Shown here one piece after another: positions 1 to 13,200 of a stretch of DNA of 35,558 nucleotides. The notes below the pieces were generated by a model that searched no databases, was not told the origin of the DNA, and was given only the letters and a program-made list of their open reading frames with translations. Position 1 is the stretch's first letter; each line of letters starts with the position of its first letter. The position numbers and the translations under genes were made by a program. The stretch is from Lindgomyces ingoldianus (lineage: Eukaryota > Ascomycota > Dothideomycetes > Pleosporales > Lindgomycetaceae): contig NW_022985163.1 of the NCBI RefSeq assembly GCF_010093535.1, positions 2,727,786-2,763,343 on the forward strand, read 5' to 3'.

Positions 1-118
1 TACAACTTGCAAGACTAAAATTTGCGCTATCTGTGCTGTACTAAATTATTAAGCATTTTACTATATAGCGTTGCTAGACTTAACAGCTTCTGTTCCGTCT
101 GCCTGGCTCGGCCACTCT
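1..118. other. Unassigned flank left of the nest
   Basis: This short stretch is the left flank of GagLTR-1 and ends with the TSD tccac at 119-123. The same flank resumes at 24371 on the far side of the nest. I see no open frame, RNA gene or repeat terminus in it. Confidence 0.5.
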
Positions 119-123
119 TCCAC

Positions 124-413
124 TGTAACGGCGCAGGCAAGACAATGGGTCCGAATGCGGTATGAATCCACTCAGAGGCATATGGGAGTGCGTGGGGACT
201 CAGAGACCTGGGAATACCAATGACACCTATAGGCCTTGTACGTAGGATATCAGAAAACTACCGAGCTAGCTACAGGGGCAAGGTGCGACTAAATACATGA
301 GGGAATAGGGGTAACTGCGGGGGGCTGGGTCAAGTCATGGTTAGGGCCGATACAGGGACCCTTCGGATAGGATCCGAGCGACCTAATATGGAACAATTTG
401 TAGAATTGTTACA
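124..413 (-). repeat. GagLTR-1 3' LTR
   Basis: A 290-bp LTR, written here in reverse, pairing with 24081-24370. Its outward half (about 124-300) is nearly free of RIP-type changes. Its inward half carries them, for example acaatttgtagaattg where the partner has acgattcgtagaatcg. The inverted termini TGTAAC and GTTACA are intact. Confidence 0.93.
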
Positions 414-427
414 CTACCCCCCCCTCT
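414..427 (-). other. Polypurine tract of GagLTR-1
   Basis: Read on the minus strand this is agaggggggggtag, directly before the 3' LTR. The same tract precedes the 3' LTR of GagLTR-2 at 27195-27208. It fixes the element's transcription direction as minus, in agreement with the gag frame. Confidence 0.75.
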
Positions 428-774
428 ATAGGCTAATAGTCCCTATCTGCAGTGTTTAGAAAGTATTTAGAAATGCTTTAAAACTAATTTAGATAGGATA
501 TAATAAGTACAACTATCTTAACTAAAATTTCCTGTTACTAAGAAATAGACTAAAAACCTAATACTAATATAATGCCTTTATTGTAATGTTTTTGTTTAGT
601 AGTAACTAGCAGTGTAGTTGTTATTAATATAGTAAATTTGTTGTTTATAGCAACAAGTGTTTGCTTGCCTTACCTATATAGTCTAGTTAATTTTGTTAGT
701 TTCTTCTTTAGCTATTATCTAATTCTCCACCTTATAGGTATTGTCGTGCACCTAACATCCTATGGCTCGGTCTG
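428..774. other. 3' untranslated internal region of GagLTR-1
   Basis: AT-rich sequence between the gag stop and the polypurine tract. I see no frame or repeat in it. Its first bases after the tract (ctaatagtccctat) match the corresponding place in GagLTR-2; beyond that the two elements diverge. Confidence 0.55.
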
Positions 775-961
775 CTAACTGATCATAGCATCAAAGAAAA
801 TCACCATGCCGCTCCGCCCCCCTATTTCTTGTACCCTAGGGATAGGGCAGTCGCTGGCAAAATGTCCTGGTTTTCCACAATTGTAACAGTTGCTAGGAGT
901 CGTCTGTCTTTTAGGGGCAGGTGTCTAGCTGGGTTGTCAATAGGTAGCTAGGGTAGACTAG
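775..961 (-). pseudogene. GagLTR-1 gag, C-terminal part with CCHC zinc knuckle
   Basis: This is the second half of the gag frame that starts at 23701 and is split by Gyp-1. The two parts sum to 1,143 nt (381 codons) and stay in one frame across the insertion point, which supports the reconstruction of layers. A canonical retroviral-type knuckle CX2CX4HX4C (reading CYNCGKPGHFASDC) lies at 847-888, about codon 344. A proline-rich stretch precedes it. Such knuckles bind the element's RNA during packaging. The frame ends at a TAG at 775-777, which may be the true stop or a mutated Gln or Trp codon. This end of gag is much less decayed than the N-terminal part. Confidence 0.85.
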
Positions 962-966
962 GGTAC

Positions 967-1559
967 TGTTACGGTCTATAGTTGGACCAGCGTATCCCCA
1001 CCAGCAGTGCTCCACAATCTAGCTGGATGGGGACAGGGCTCGCTTAAAGACCAGTCAGAGGACACGGAGGCAGCGCGGCTGCCTGACGTTGTGGAAGAAT
1101 GCGTCGTCTAATAGGAAAGCAGGCTGCGAGTCTAGGGAGCTGAAGGGAGCTTGTAGGAGCTCCCCTTAGCAAGCTCCTATAGACTCCTGTGAGCTCCCCT
1201 TAGCGCCCTAGCACATGTATATAGTTCCTACATTAAACAACCTTTAGAAAGTGTGTTTAACATTTAGTTTATTCTTTACATAGACTAAGTAGCATTTAGC
1301 TTTCTAAAGAGCTATAATACTATTTATATATCTTACACTATATATACCTCCTATTCTATCTAAAAGGACTGTTTAACTCTAGCCTCTCTACTGCTGCACA
1401 TAGGGCAAACTACAATCTAGTCACTCTAGAACCCTCTATTAGCCTATTAGCCTGTACGTAGAACTGTACACCCTACTAGATTAGCCCCTACTACCTGTCC
1501 TACTTCCCCCCTAGGAATTCTATTAGACCTAAGTGCTTTCTAAAGCAAAAATTATAACA
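967..1559 (+). repeat. Gyp-1 5' LTR
   Basis: A 593-bp LTR. The outward (left) half keeps TG/CA bases that the partner LTR has lost (ttggaccag here, ttagactag at 22153). The inward half is the more mutated (tctaaagcaaaaattataaca here, against cccgaagcaaggattgtaac in the partner). A potential hairpin pairs ggagcttg (1146-1153) with caagctcc (1170-1177). Confidence 0.95.
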
Positions 1560-2000
1560 TTAAACACTACCCCCTTTAAAAAGTATAGTAACCTTATAAC
1601 ATAATTTAGATTCTAATATAGCCTACACTGCGCTATTAAAATCTATAGAAGTTTTTACCTAAAGTAAAGCTGTTTTTACAGAACAGATTAACTTAATCTA
1701 AGACAATATTAAAAAACTCTAGTAAATTAGTAATAAAGTTAGTAAGTTACTAAAACTTAAGTAAAAAATAACTAACTTTTGCTAAAAAACTATAAATTTA
1801 TAAAGCCCCCTACCTTTTATTAACCTTTATAAGGCTACTACTTAAGCCTACTAGATACATAAACTATAAGTAAAGCTAGCAAAAGTTTAAAATATCTTAA
1901 TAAATAAAGCAAGTGTTATAGCTAAAAAGGCTTTAAAACTAGCTCTTTTAAAGCCTTTTAAAGAATTATTAAAGGACCTCTAACTATTCTTTACTAAATG
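1560..2000 (+). other. Gyp-1 leader and gag N-terminal region, unresolved
   Basis: Extremely AT-rich sequence between the 5' LTR and the first recognisable Gag residues. I could not fix a gag start codon or a tRNA primer-binding site because the sequence is too decayed. Confidence 0.5.
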
Positions 2001-2800
2001 CCACCTCTATATATAATATAATAAGAGAGCATTTTAGACTAACACAGAAATAATCTTCTAGATAAAATTACACTTAAAAGGCCCCTTTACAATCTAGTTC
2101 TAACTCTACACTAATAATTAGATAGACTTTAGAGCTAACAGCGCACTACTTAACTCTAAAACTAAGGAAGTATTTAGTAGCATTAAAAATTTTAAAGCAG
2201 CCTTATTAGCTATCTATAAGACTTTAGATAAAAAAAAAATTGCAGCTAATAAACTAAACAACATAAAATAAGGCAGCAGACTAGTCTAAAACTATGCAGC
2301 GCGCTTTAGGGAGCAAATAGCTATATATAGATAGAACAACTAGAAAGCCCTATACTACATGTTTTATAACAGACTAAATAATAAAGTAAAAGATAAGTTT
2401 ATACATATAGACTAACTAACTACTCTTAAAGACTATATTAAAAAAGTAACAACTTATAATAATTACTATAAAGAACATAAAAGAAAAAAGAAATTAAAAA
2501 GAACTTTCTAAAAGCTAGAATTTATCCCTAAAAAAAAAAGCTTTTATAATATAATAAAAAGCTAATAGACCTTAGCTATGTAAAGTATACATAAAGCCCC
2601 CCTCTAAAGAAAAACTAAGTTCTAAGACATAATAAGCTACCTCTAATAAAGGAATAATAAAAGTAGTTAGAGGACAAGGCCTACTTAAACTATAAAAAAG
2701 TAGAACATTTCTGCTAAAACTGCCTAAACTTCTAAAAGGGGGAGAATAAAAATACTACTATAACAATAAAAGCTATTACTGCTAAATATAGCCTTATAGA
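2000..2800 (+). pseudogene. Gyp-1 gag (capsid) remnant
   Basis: In the frame of position 2068 the residues follow the Ty3/Gypsy capsid pattern. They include LKGPFTI, then a stretch equivalent to KEVFSSIKNFKAALLAIY, then NYAARFREQIA and YYMFYNRLNNKVKDKFI, with TAG and TAA in place of Trp and Gln. A decayed Cys-rich stretch near 2705-2735 may be the former zinc knuckle. Gag would form the virus-like particle. No start codon can be assigned. Confidence 0.75.
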
Positions 2801-3950
2801 TAAAGAAATATAAAAAAAACTAAATAATAGACTTTACTAGTAATATAAAAAAAACTACTCTTTAAACAACTATTTTAAACTATATTAGAAAGTAGTTATT
2901 TAAAATTTTAGTAGCTTTAATATAGTGTTATAGAACTTTGCAATCTTTAAAAGATATAAAAAGAAGACTTAAATCTAAAGATACATTATAAATGTTTAAA
3001 AAAAAATAATTCTTTTTTTAAAACTAAACCTCTAGTACTTTAGTAAGAGAACTTTTCTAACAGTTTTAGAAATGCAAGTGCTAGAAGTGCAGGTTATAAC
3101 ATAACTACTTAAGTAATTATATAGTCTTACTTTACTAAATAAACATTAGTAATAACTACTTAATATTTAACATTATATAAAGAATAGCTAAAGTTAAATA
3201 TAACATTATAAATAAAAAAAAGTAATAGTAATTCTTTACTAAGATTAAAAATTAAAAGCTAGAATAGCTAAGTAAACTTACTAGGTTTAAAGTACTATAA
3301 CTAGCGCCTAAAAAACCTAAAACACTACTTCTAAGCCTAGCAATCTCTAGAAAAGCTCTTGTAATATAACAGAACTATAGATAATATGTTCTTTGCAGAA
3401 GTAGCACCTATAGCACTAATAGTTGCTAATAGAAAAATCACCCTATACAGCTAGTACAAACAAAGGAATACTTACAGTAGACCTAAAAAAGTCCCCTTAA
3501 CATATTACACAGACTTAATAAGTGTCTGTACCCCTAGTACTAGTGTACACAACAATACTGTGTTAAACACTAGGACAATAAACATTAAGCAGGATAGTAG
3601 CCTACATAGAAAAGGAACTACAATAGTTGCCTATAGCAGGGAACAGCCTTAGCCTATAAAACTATAAATTATTACACTTATTAAACAGCTCCTTCTTACA
3701 AACAAAAAGCATAGATAAAGTGTAATAAATAAAAAAATTATAGGTTTTACTACTTCTAGTAAAAAGTAGCAAAAAAAGAAGACTATCTAACATTACATTA
3801 CCTAGTTAAAGATTATAAATGTAAAGCAGCTAACTACTATAATTAAGAACATTAAACTTATAAAAAAAAAAGATAAGTTTAATAATAACTTATAAAATAT
3901 TAATTCTTATTTTTTTTAAATAAAAAAGTTAAACATAACATATTAGTAGT
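2801..3950 (+). other. Gyp-1 internal region between gag and protease, unresolved
   Basis: About 1.1 kb of AT-rich, RIP-mutated sequence of the same element. Frames are broken too often for me to recognise a domain. It probably covers the gag C-terminus and the linker to protease, judging only from its position. Confidence 0.45.
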
Positions 3951-6820
3951 AATTGCAGTAGGATAAGAGGCAGGACACAGCCTAACAACTACTTTTACAT
4001 ATAAAGAATAGCCTAGACTAGCCCTTGTAGATAGCAGATGCACCTTTACTGCTATAAATAAAGACTAAGTAGATAAGTAAAGTATACTATTTTACATAAA
4101 AAAAAACTTATTTAAGGTAACTTTTACTAACACATTATTAATTAAGTACAGCAGAGGATAGATTAACCTAGAAACCTATAAAAAGGACTTTAAAACCCTA
4201 AATATAAAAGATTAGAAGTCTATAAATATACTTAAGCTAAAAGGTAAATATAATGTAATTCTAGGCTATAACTAGCTTAGAACACATAACTTTATAATTA
4301 ATTAGAGAACTATAACTATAGAAACTTTTAATAACTATGCACACATAACCTAGTTAGCATGCTATAATAACAGATACCTAGTCTATAAACAAGTAAAGCA
4401 GGGTAGCAGTTACTACCCTAAGAAAAGAAAACTCTAGAAATTCCCTTACTAAAAGCTAAAAGCCTAAGTAATAAAAATAATAAAAAAAAAACTTAAAGAA
4501 GTATTCTATAAAAAAATTAAAAAGAATGTAAAATAAATTAGTGTTATATAAATCTAAAAAAAAGCTGCATCCTACCTAAGTATAAAGACTATAAAGATAT
4601 GTTTAAGACACTAAAGAACTCTAAAGAACTACTACTACACTAGCCTTAGAACTATGCTATTAACTTAATAAAGGATCCTAACCTAAAAACCTATAAGCTT
4701 TGCCCCTTAACAAGGATATAGAAGAAAGCCTTGTAAAAATATGTTAATAAGATGTTAGTATAAGGCTATATTTAAAAAAGCTATAGCCTAGTAGCTTTAG
4801 CTATAGTTTTTATAAAAAAAAAAATTAAAGTCTATTAAGATTATAGAACTTTAAATAATAATATAATCTAAAATTAGTTTCCTTTACTAATTATATAAAA
4901 TATTATAAACTAATTAAAAAGAACCTAGTACTTTATAAAGTTTAATGTACAAGACAGATTTAATAAAATAAGAATAAAAAAAAGTAATAAATAGCTTACA
5001 GTATTTAAGACCCTATAAGGACTTTATAAACTACTAGTAATGCTGTTTAGCTTAATAAATGCCCTAGCAACATTCTAGTAAATTATTAATATAGCCCTTA
5101 ACTTATACCTTAATGTCTTTACTCTAGTATATTTAGATAACGTCCTTATCTATTTAAAAGATACCCTAGAAGACTATGTATAAAAGGTATAAAAAGTCTT
5201 AGAATAGCTTAGAAAGTATAGACTTTACCTGCAGCTCTTTAAATGTAAGTTCTATGTTACTAAAACAGAGTACTTAGAATTTATAATTAATAAAAAGGAA
5301 ATAAAGATTAACTTAGCTAAAGTACAAAAGGTACTTAAATAGCTAGAACCTACTATAGTTAAGGAAGTAAAGGGATTTCTAGGACTATTAGGCTATGTTA
5401 GACAAATAATTAGGGACTACTCTAAAATTGCTATACTATTAATAAACACTATAACTAAGGAACAGGCTATAGTAAAGTTTGTCTAGACCCTAGAAATAAA
5501 TAAAGCATTTATAACATTAAAATAAGCTATAACAGCTAAGCTAGTGCTAAGAATGTATAATCTATAGTTAGATATAAAGATCTACACAGATGCATCTTTA
5601 GGAGCTAGCAGAGCTGCACTCTACTAGAAACAAGAAGACAGAAAATAGCACCTAGTTGCGTACTATTCTGCTAAGTTTTTAGGACCTAAGGCTAACTATA
5701 GCATACCTAATAAAGAACTAAAAGCTGTACTTAATGCAGTAAAAGTTTAGTCTATAGAACTACATAGAATAGTAAAACTATTTAATATTATAACTAACTA
5801 TATAAACCTAGTTACGTTCTTAACAGTAAAGAAACTGTTACTAATGCATATAAAATAGGCAATAGAACTTGCATAGTTTAACTATATTATTAAGCACATA
5901 CCTAGAGCATAAAACTAGCAGGCTAACGCCCTTAGCTAAAGACTAAACTACTTTAATAAAGAAAAGAAAGGAACTAAAGAATTTACACTTTTTAAGAAAA
6001 CTAATAAAGAATAAATTTATAATAGACCTAAACTTATAAAAGAACTCTACATGCTTATAGCTAGTAAGTAGGGATAGAAGAACCTAATTTGTAAATACTA
6101 TAAATCTCTAATGTTTAGACACCCTAGAATAGGCACCCTCTAGAAAAAGCTAAGGGCTGCTATTTTTTAGCAAATACTAAAGGTAAAGCAACTATGTATA
6201 GAGGTGCTTAGAGAATGTAATACCTGCAACAGAAACAACTTATAAAGGCACAGGCTATACAGGTACCTCTAACTAATTAAAGCCCTAAAGTTACTATAGA
6301 TAATAATTATAATAGACTTTATTATAGAATTACCTCTATCTAAAGAACTAGGGACTAACAGAATGTGCAACATAATTATAGTAGCACTTAATAAAACTAC
6401 TAAATATCTATATACCTAGCCCTTAGAAAAAATAATAATAGCTAAGAAATTTATTTATAAATTAAAACAAAACATAATATTAGTACATAGATACCCTAAG
6501 ATTATTATCTCTAACTAAGATAAGCTGTTTACTAGCAGCTTCTAAAAAGCAGTAATAAGGCACCTTAGTATAACATATAAGCTATTAACAGCCTACCACC
6601 TGCAAACAGACAGCTAGACTAAGAGAGCAAACGCAGAAGTAGAAAGATACCTAAGAAAGTACATTTCTTACACTTAAAATAATTAGGCAGCATAGCTTCT
6701 AATAGCATAGCTAGCTATTAATAACATAGAATTAGCTATAATAAAGGAAACACTATATAAAGCTAATTTTAGATATAACCCCTACTTTGCATTGCATAGG
6801 AATTAACTTATAGACCTACA
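3950..6820 (+). pseudogene. Gyp-1 pol: protease, RT, RNase H, integrase (first part)
   Basis: The protease motif is ALVDSRCTFTAI near 4021-4056; the expected DSG has become DSR. RT covers about 4680-5500, with TFQQIIN-like and FTLVYLDNVLIY residues. The catalytic YLDD is YLDN at 5130-5141 (GAC to AAC). RNase H follows with IYTDASLGASRAALY near 5580 and YYSAKFLGPKANYSI. Integrase has a CNTC zinc-binding remnant near 6215, the first catalytic Asp in DFIIELPLSK (6315), a second Asp in the SN*DKLFTS block near 6518, and AEVERYLRKYI near 6630. Protease is in a different frame from RT onward; the A-runs at about 4480-4570 are the likely place of an indel. The frame is cut at 6820 by Cop-X. Confidence 0.92.
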
Positions 6821-7085
6821 TGTTGAATAGACTCTCTGCTAGCTAGCACTTAGTGTTAGCAAATGCGTACGAGACAGAGAGGTTTGCACAGTGTAAACAT
6901 TGCATAGGGGTGTTAGGTAACTAGTGTTAATTACTTTTTATTTTTCCTTTATACAAAAAAAAGGGGGATATCTAGATGTTTGCGCACAGAGGTTCGCGCA
7001 CAAGCATTATGTGACATAGATACGTGATCCTGCTTGTGCGTGATTGCTTGTATCTAGGCTGCGACGCTGCTGCTGCGTACAGACA
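6821..7085 (-). repeat. Cop-X 3' LTR
   Basis: It begins TGTTGAATAG and ends GTACAGACA as written on the plus strand. The outward 120 bp are clean (tacgagac, gtttgcac) where the partner is mutated (tacaagat, gtttacac). The inward part is mutated (cctttatacaaaaaaaa where the partner reads cctctgtacagaggaaaa). Confidence 0.93.
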
Positions 7086-7430
7086 CTAGTAACTTTTCTT
7101 TTTATTTAAAAAGTTACCTTCTATATATGTTACCTTCCTTCTGTTTATGTAAGTTTATCTAATTATATTCTGCCTTTACTTTACTTTATTTATTAGGACT
7201 TGCCTTAGTAATGCTATGCGTTAGGATAGGCTAGTTATGCTATATAAATAGCTTTTTTTTCTTTATCCTTTACTTTCTAAGCCCTGCTGTATAATCCCCT
7301 AGCTCTTTTTTTTTTATATAGTGCTAACAGTAACAGATCCTTATAATAAAAAAAATAAGTGTGTATAATATAAAAAAAAATAAAAAAAAATAAAAAAAAT
7401 AAGTTTTATATAAAAGTGTTATTAGTCTAG
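7086..7430 (-). other. Cop-X 3' untranslated region and polypurine tract
   Basis: On the minus strand a purine-rich run (aataaaaagaaaagttactag) abuts the 3' LTR, matching Cop-Y and Cop-Z. The rest is AT-rich with no conserved frame. It includes a poly-A-like low-complexity run at about 7370-7402. Confidence 0.6.
7370..7402. repeat. Low-complexity A-rich repeat
   Basis: Runs of eight or nine A separated by single T form an imperfect tandem repeat within the Cop-X 3' region. It is probably a product of RIP acting on an already A-rich segment plus slippage. Confidence 0.7.
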
Positions 7431-8035
7431 TTAGTCTAAGGCATCTTTACACATAAGATCTAGCTAGTCTATAGATGCTTTTATCTAGACAGAGAGGCAG
7501 TTAGTTAAGACTAATAATTAAAAAGCTTAGTTTAGTGTTTTTTTATACATATATTTACTAAGTTGTCTTTACTATTAATCTACTTTATTTTAGTAATTTC
7601 CTTTTTTTTATATAATTTATAAAGTAACATAATGTTAATTATAAGTTGCTTTTTACTAGTAGTGCTTAGCTTAATAAGGTAATTATATAAAAACCTTAAA
7701 TTTATGTAAATTACTACTAAGATTAGTAGCAGTTTAAGTGTTTATATAATTTACTATAAAGTTATACTAAAAGTAATTACATTATTAAACTTTTTAACTA
7801 TTTTATATAGTTTACTAGTAAGAACACTCTTAGTTACTTTTTTACACTTAGTAGAATTTTAGTGTATAATGTTGCCTAGTATTTTAAAGTAGTTGCTTTA
7901 CTTTATATAGTTTTTATTACTTAATATAATTAAAAATTCTAGCTATAAGCTAAAGTCTTTATTATTAGTAAATAATTTATTTATAAAGATAAATAGCTTT
8001 ACATAATTAAGCTGTAATAGTAGAAAGGTAAGACT
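7430..8035 (-). pseudogene. Cop-X pol, C-terminal (RNase H) part
   Basis: The minus-strand translation aligns with the Cop-Y RNase H region (13040-13560). It retains LFTKLFINNKDFSL, LTSKLYKIVKKFNNVI and KKQLIINIMLLYKLYKKKEI, against Cop-Y residues such as KKRLIINIML and LYKKREIIEI. It is the continuation of the frame that breaks at 13933, cut by Cop-Y between the duplicated atact at 8036-8040 and 13928-13932. RNase H degrades the RNA template during reverse transcription; this copy is dead. Confidence 0.8.
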
Positions 8036-8040
8036 ATACT

Positions 8041-8293
8041 TGTCTAAATAGTGATATTTGGGCGCCTAGTTAATAGTCACGTGGCTTAGATGCGCCTAGA
8101 TCCCTGTGCACAGAGATCTGTGCGCAGAGTTTAGGACTATATCAACCCCTTTCCTTTGTACAATAGAAAATAACAAGAAGCAATTAACACTAGTTACCTA
8201 ACACCCCTGTGCAATGTTTACACTGTGTAAACCTCTCTGTCTTGTACGCATTTGCTAACACTAAGTGCTAGCTAGCAGAGAGTCTATTTAACA
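8041..8293 (+). repeat. Cop-Y 5' LTR
   Basis: A 253-bp LTR. The outward (left) part is clean (tgatatttggg, tcacgtgg, atcaacccc) where the 3' LTR is mutated (taatatttagg, ttatgtgg, attaaccct). The inward end shows the reverse. Confidence 0.95.
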
Positions 8294-10225
8294 CTAATTA
8301 GTAGTTTAAATACTATAAAAAAAGAAGCTCTTTTTATACCTTTCTATTTAAAAGTTTATGTATAAGAAGAATTTTTTTCCTTACTACTTTAACTGTAAAT
8401 TAGTAAGAGTAAAAATAAAGTCTAATTTACATGCAAGTAGCTATAAATTTTTATTTAGTTACCTAAGTAAGAGTAAGAAACTTGTCTGTATAATACTGTT
8501 TAAAGGTATTATATAAATAGTAGTGCTTGTTTAATGCTAAAAGGTCTATTTTATCTTTTCGCACAAGGCTATTTAGAGGCAGCGTACAACAAGAAGTAAG
8601 ACAGCGCGCAACAACGCATAATTAACTACTATAGAGCAATAAGCAACACTAGCTCTATCTATAACTAGCTAACATAATGTATTAACATATAACTAATATA
8701 TACCTTTTATAGGCATCTTAGTAAAGACCCTAGCAGAGTAGATAAACATTAAAAATTAAGTAAATAAAATTAAACTATTAAATAACATACTTAAAAAAAA
8801 GCTTAATTTATACACAGCTAACTTAATTATAAAACTCTACATGTTAAGCATAATAGATGTATATACACTTAAAAACTTTTAAGACAACTTTATAAAGTAA
8901 AAGCTTATACACTTTAGAGATCTTAGCTAACTATTTTTATAAAAACTAATTACTACCTTATAGAATAAAGGCATTAGCTTTAAGAAGGACATAATAAAGG
9001 CTACTACACTATATAGACTTATAAAAGAAGAACACATGTTTACTATTTTACTAGAGTATTATATAAAACTATTACTACTATTGCTAGTCTTAATGTAATA
9101 AAGGATGTCTCTGTATAAATTACCTATAGACCTAATACTTCCTCTACAATTAGTACAACTACCTTGTGATAGCTTACTATACAAGAGCACAACTAGGCAG
9201 CTACATATTCCTGTAGCTACAGCTCTGCATAAGATTCCCTAAAGCTTATACCTACTATATATAATTTAATTACTATATAATCTATACTAACTTCTACCTA
9301 TATAAGATATTATAGCAAAGAACCTTGCGCCTAAGAAGGTTATATAATTCTAGAAAGCATAGAGAAAGAAGAACAACTATATAAGGTAACTATATAATAT
9401 TTTAGCTAATAAGGCTATAGTATTTATTAAGCTCTGCTAACACCTTACTATTTTTAAGGCATTATATGTAAGCATCTTTCCTAATATTCTTAAAGAGCGC
9501 GCACACATGTTCTACCTTTATAATATTAGTCTAGGACAATTATAGAAGTTACTATATAAGCAGCTTAGTAATTACTTTAATACTAACATAAACTATAACT
9601 AGTATTAGACAGATTAAATAATAATAAGCTTTATATAAAGTAAGTAAAAAAACTTTATAAAAACTTTATATAAAGCTTTTAAAGCTATAATTAATAAACT
9701 TACTTTTATATAAAAAGCTTTTAGTCTATAATTTTAAGGTAAGATACTACTTTACACTACTATTATATAAGCATGCTAAGGGCAACTTAAACTTAAATAA
9801 GTAATGTTCTTAATTAAGCCTACATATAAGGCACTATACAGTAACCTTTATTTAGCACTTTAGGTTATAATTAATTAATAGAATAATGCATTTATAAATA
9901 AATCCTAAAACATGTACTACACTAATAAGTAATATAGCTTACTATGTACATATAGCTATTAACAACATAGAAGAAGCTTAAGGGGATATAAAAGATTATT
10001 TAGACTATAGTTCTTTACATAATTAAAGTAATACTTTATTTATTATAAAAAAAATATTAGTTAATAAATTATCTTTATATAAATTAATTTTATGTAAAAC
10101 ACTAATATATCTCTTTATATAAAGAATTCTATAACAAGACACTAACATATAAGAAAGTAAATATGTACATTTAAAAGTTTAAAGGTAAACTAGAGTAAAA
10201 AAAAAAAGTTACATAATAATAATAA
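8294..10225 (+). pseudogene. Cop-Y gag region, poorly resolved
   Basis: This occupies the gag position of a Copia and is collinear with the Cop-X segment 19254-20657. Translations give short open stretches, for example MSLYKLPIDLILP from about 9110, but I could not settle one frame or recognise a capsid or zinc-knuckle motif. The sequence cttac at 9699-9703 is the unoccupied version of the site that holds the 228-bp LTR in Cop-X. Confidence 0.5.
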
Positions 10226-13200
10226 CTTAAATAAAAAAAAAGGTAAGAAGATTATTAACTACCTTACTAATGCTACATTTCTTTACTGCGTAACTGCAGA
10301 GGACATCTACAGCCTAGAACCTAAAGGATACGCAGAACAGTTTATCCTTAAAGATTAATACTATACAGTATACTAAGGTAAACTATAAAATACTAGTGCA
10401 GTAAGAATCTCTACTATAAGAAAGTTATAACTTAAAGCATACCTGCAAAAATTCCCTTATATAAAAGTAAACTAGACACTAAAGAAAAAAAGTATTAGCT
10501 TTAAAAAATAAGAATTAATAAAATTAATTAGTACTATATAAATTACTAACCTAGTTAGTAATATAACATATTACATTCTAAACACCCTAACACTGTTCCT
10601 ACTGTCTCTAGCAGACGTAGACTAAATAGGTGTGTACTTTAACAATGTGCAGAATGTAATTATATAAAGCAATAAAAATACTGTTTTAGTTATACAAAAA
10701 TAAAGTTATCTATTCTTTAATATATAAAAGAAGAAATTAATGTTTTTTTTTACTAAATGCAAACTTTAATAACTGCATAGAAGATTTAGCTATCCTTATA
10801 TAAAACAACTTCACATAATGCTTAAGAATGCTAGACATAACATTAATCTCTTTATACTTAAGAAGATTAAGAAGTTCTGCTATATATGTTAGCTACACAA
10901 CCTAGCACTATAAAAATTTAAGTTTATAATTAAGAACAACTTACACTTTAACTATAAGATAGTAATTAATGTTATATAAATTAGTAACTAAGACATACTA
11001 CATGTAATTAACATAGATACATTATTCTAAGCAGCAACCTTCTTAAAATTAATGTCTGCATAAGATACCTAAGACGTGCTTTATAAGTGTTAGATTAACA
11101 TGTACTAAGGCTTACCTAATTATATTATACATAACTCTAGTATAAACTTTGCATCTAAAAACTTCTAGAATTACATAAAGATTATAGGAGCAACATGTTA
11201 ACAGATGCTAGTAGAGGCCTATTAGGCTCTAGGGAAGATTAAGCGCGCGCACGCACTACTGCGATGTGCGTACAATATCCTCTGTGCAGAATTAGATAAT
11301 TATACAAACAATAAGTTAGTGTTATAGATAGCTATTAAAGCCCTAAATAATATAGTAAGACTAAACAGTCTTATACTTATATTGCTTATGTTTAAAATGT
11401 ACCTAAAAATTAACATAGATTCTGCACTATCCCCTAATATTATTACGCAAGCTAATGCTATACAAAAGGTAATAAAAATGCTTTAAAGTAAAAAGGTAAA
11501 AGTTAATATTAATTATATAATTAATACCTAAAATAGCTTAACTTTATATAAAGTACTAAACCTTCTACTTAGTTCTAAAGTAAAAACATAGTAAGAGAAG
11601 AAGAGATAAACAGGACTATATATAGTAAAAGAAATTAAGGCCTTAGATGTTATTATTAAGATAAAGAATAGTCTAGTAAGACTCTACTACACATAAGTTA
11701 TGCTATATTATTATATAAAGGATAAAGATAAACTTACATAAGAATTACTAGATCTAGATAAACTAGCCCTAGTATAAAGGGATTCTTTATAGGCATAAAA
11801 GAGAGGTTGCCTACACAAGCAACTAACTCTAGTTAATAGACTACATAAAACAGCCCCTTAAGCAGTATTAGATTTATTATATAAACTAGAACTAGAACTA
11901 TAGCTAGCTAAAAAAAGCTAAGAGAGACTATATAAAAATCTACAGGCTACAACATTTCTAACCTAAAAGGAAAAAGAAGACTACGCGCTAGCAATTAAGC
12001 TCTGTGTAGACAGTGTAATTATAACACCTAGAAGACTATTTAAAGAATTAGACTGTACAAAAATAAAAAGTTTAATTATAAGTAGCATATTTAAGGTACT
12101 TTTATATAATTTATTAATTTATAAAGGACAGATCTTTAACCTTTAACTTATATATAAAGTTAAAAGAAAATTAATAAAACTATATAAAAAGTTATAACTT
12201 ATGTTTATAAAATATTTAGATAAAAAGAAAAAAAAGATCTTTACATAGTCTCCTATAATTTAAAAAATAAGTTAGAGGTTAATTCTAGCTATTAGCTTAT
12301 TACTAATAGCTTTATATAACATGCACTATAAACTACACAATATTACTTAGGCATATGTATAATTAATAGATAAGCTTGTTTACACTTTCTTTGCATAACT
12401 ACTAAGAGAACTCTGTAAAAGCTTCTCTCTACACATAATATTTAGAGTTGTATAACTACTATACAGCGTAGCAGAGTTAGGCTTATATTAGTTTAAGACA
12501 TACTATAACTATTATAAAAATAGACTTTTTATAAAAACCTTATTATATAATCTATACTTATTAATTACACATAAAGGCCTAATAGTGTTTAGTATTATAG
12601 GACTATAAACAGATAATACCTTTAGTATTATTACAGCTAATTTTATATAAAGAGAGGAAAAAAAATTACTTAAAGCTAACTTTTAAGTAAAGCCTAAAAC
12701 TATACTATTACATAATTAAGCTATTAAATTTAATAAAAGAAAGATTTGCTTTATATAAAATAATATTATTCTTATATAAAAAGGTTAAGCTAGGAATCTA
12801 CACACAATAGAGTCTAAGGTAGAGGATGCTGCGCAGAAGTACGTCAAACAGCGCGCGCGAGGTGCCTATATCGCATTAGTATGTCAACCTAAGGCAGCAT
12901 TTAACCTGTCTACTGCCGCTTAAGTTGTGTTGCTGTTGTACAATAATATTAAGGCATTAAATGTACAAATCTAATAGCAAATTAATAACTAGAATAAAAG
13001 ATTATTATACATACTACTTAATTTCTTTTATATAAAGTTGTTTATCTTTACTAATAAATTATTTATAAATAATAAGAACTTAAGTTTATAGCTTAGCTTC
13101 TTTATTATTCTTAGAATAAAGCAGCGCACTAAGAACTTATACAACTTTAAAATTATAAGTAATATTATACACTAGAACTTCTTTAAGTGTAAACAGGTTA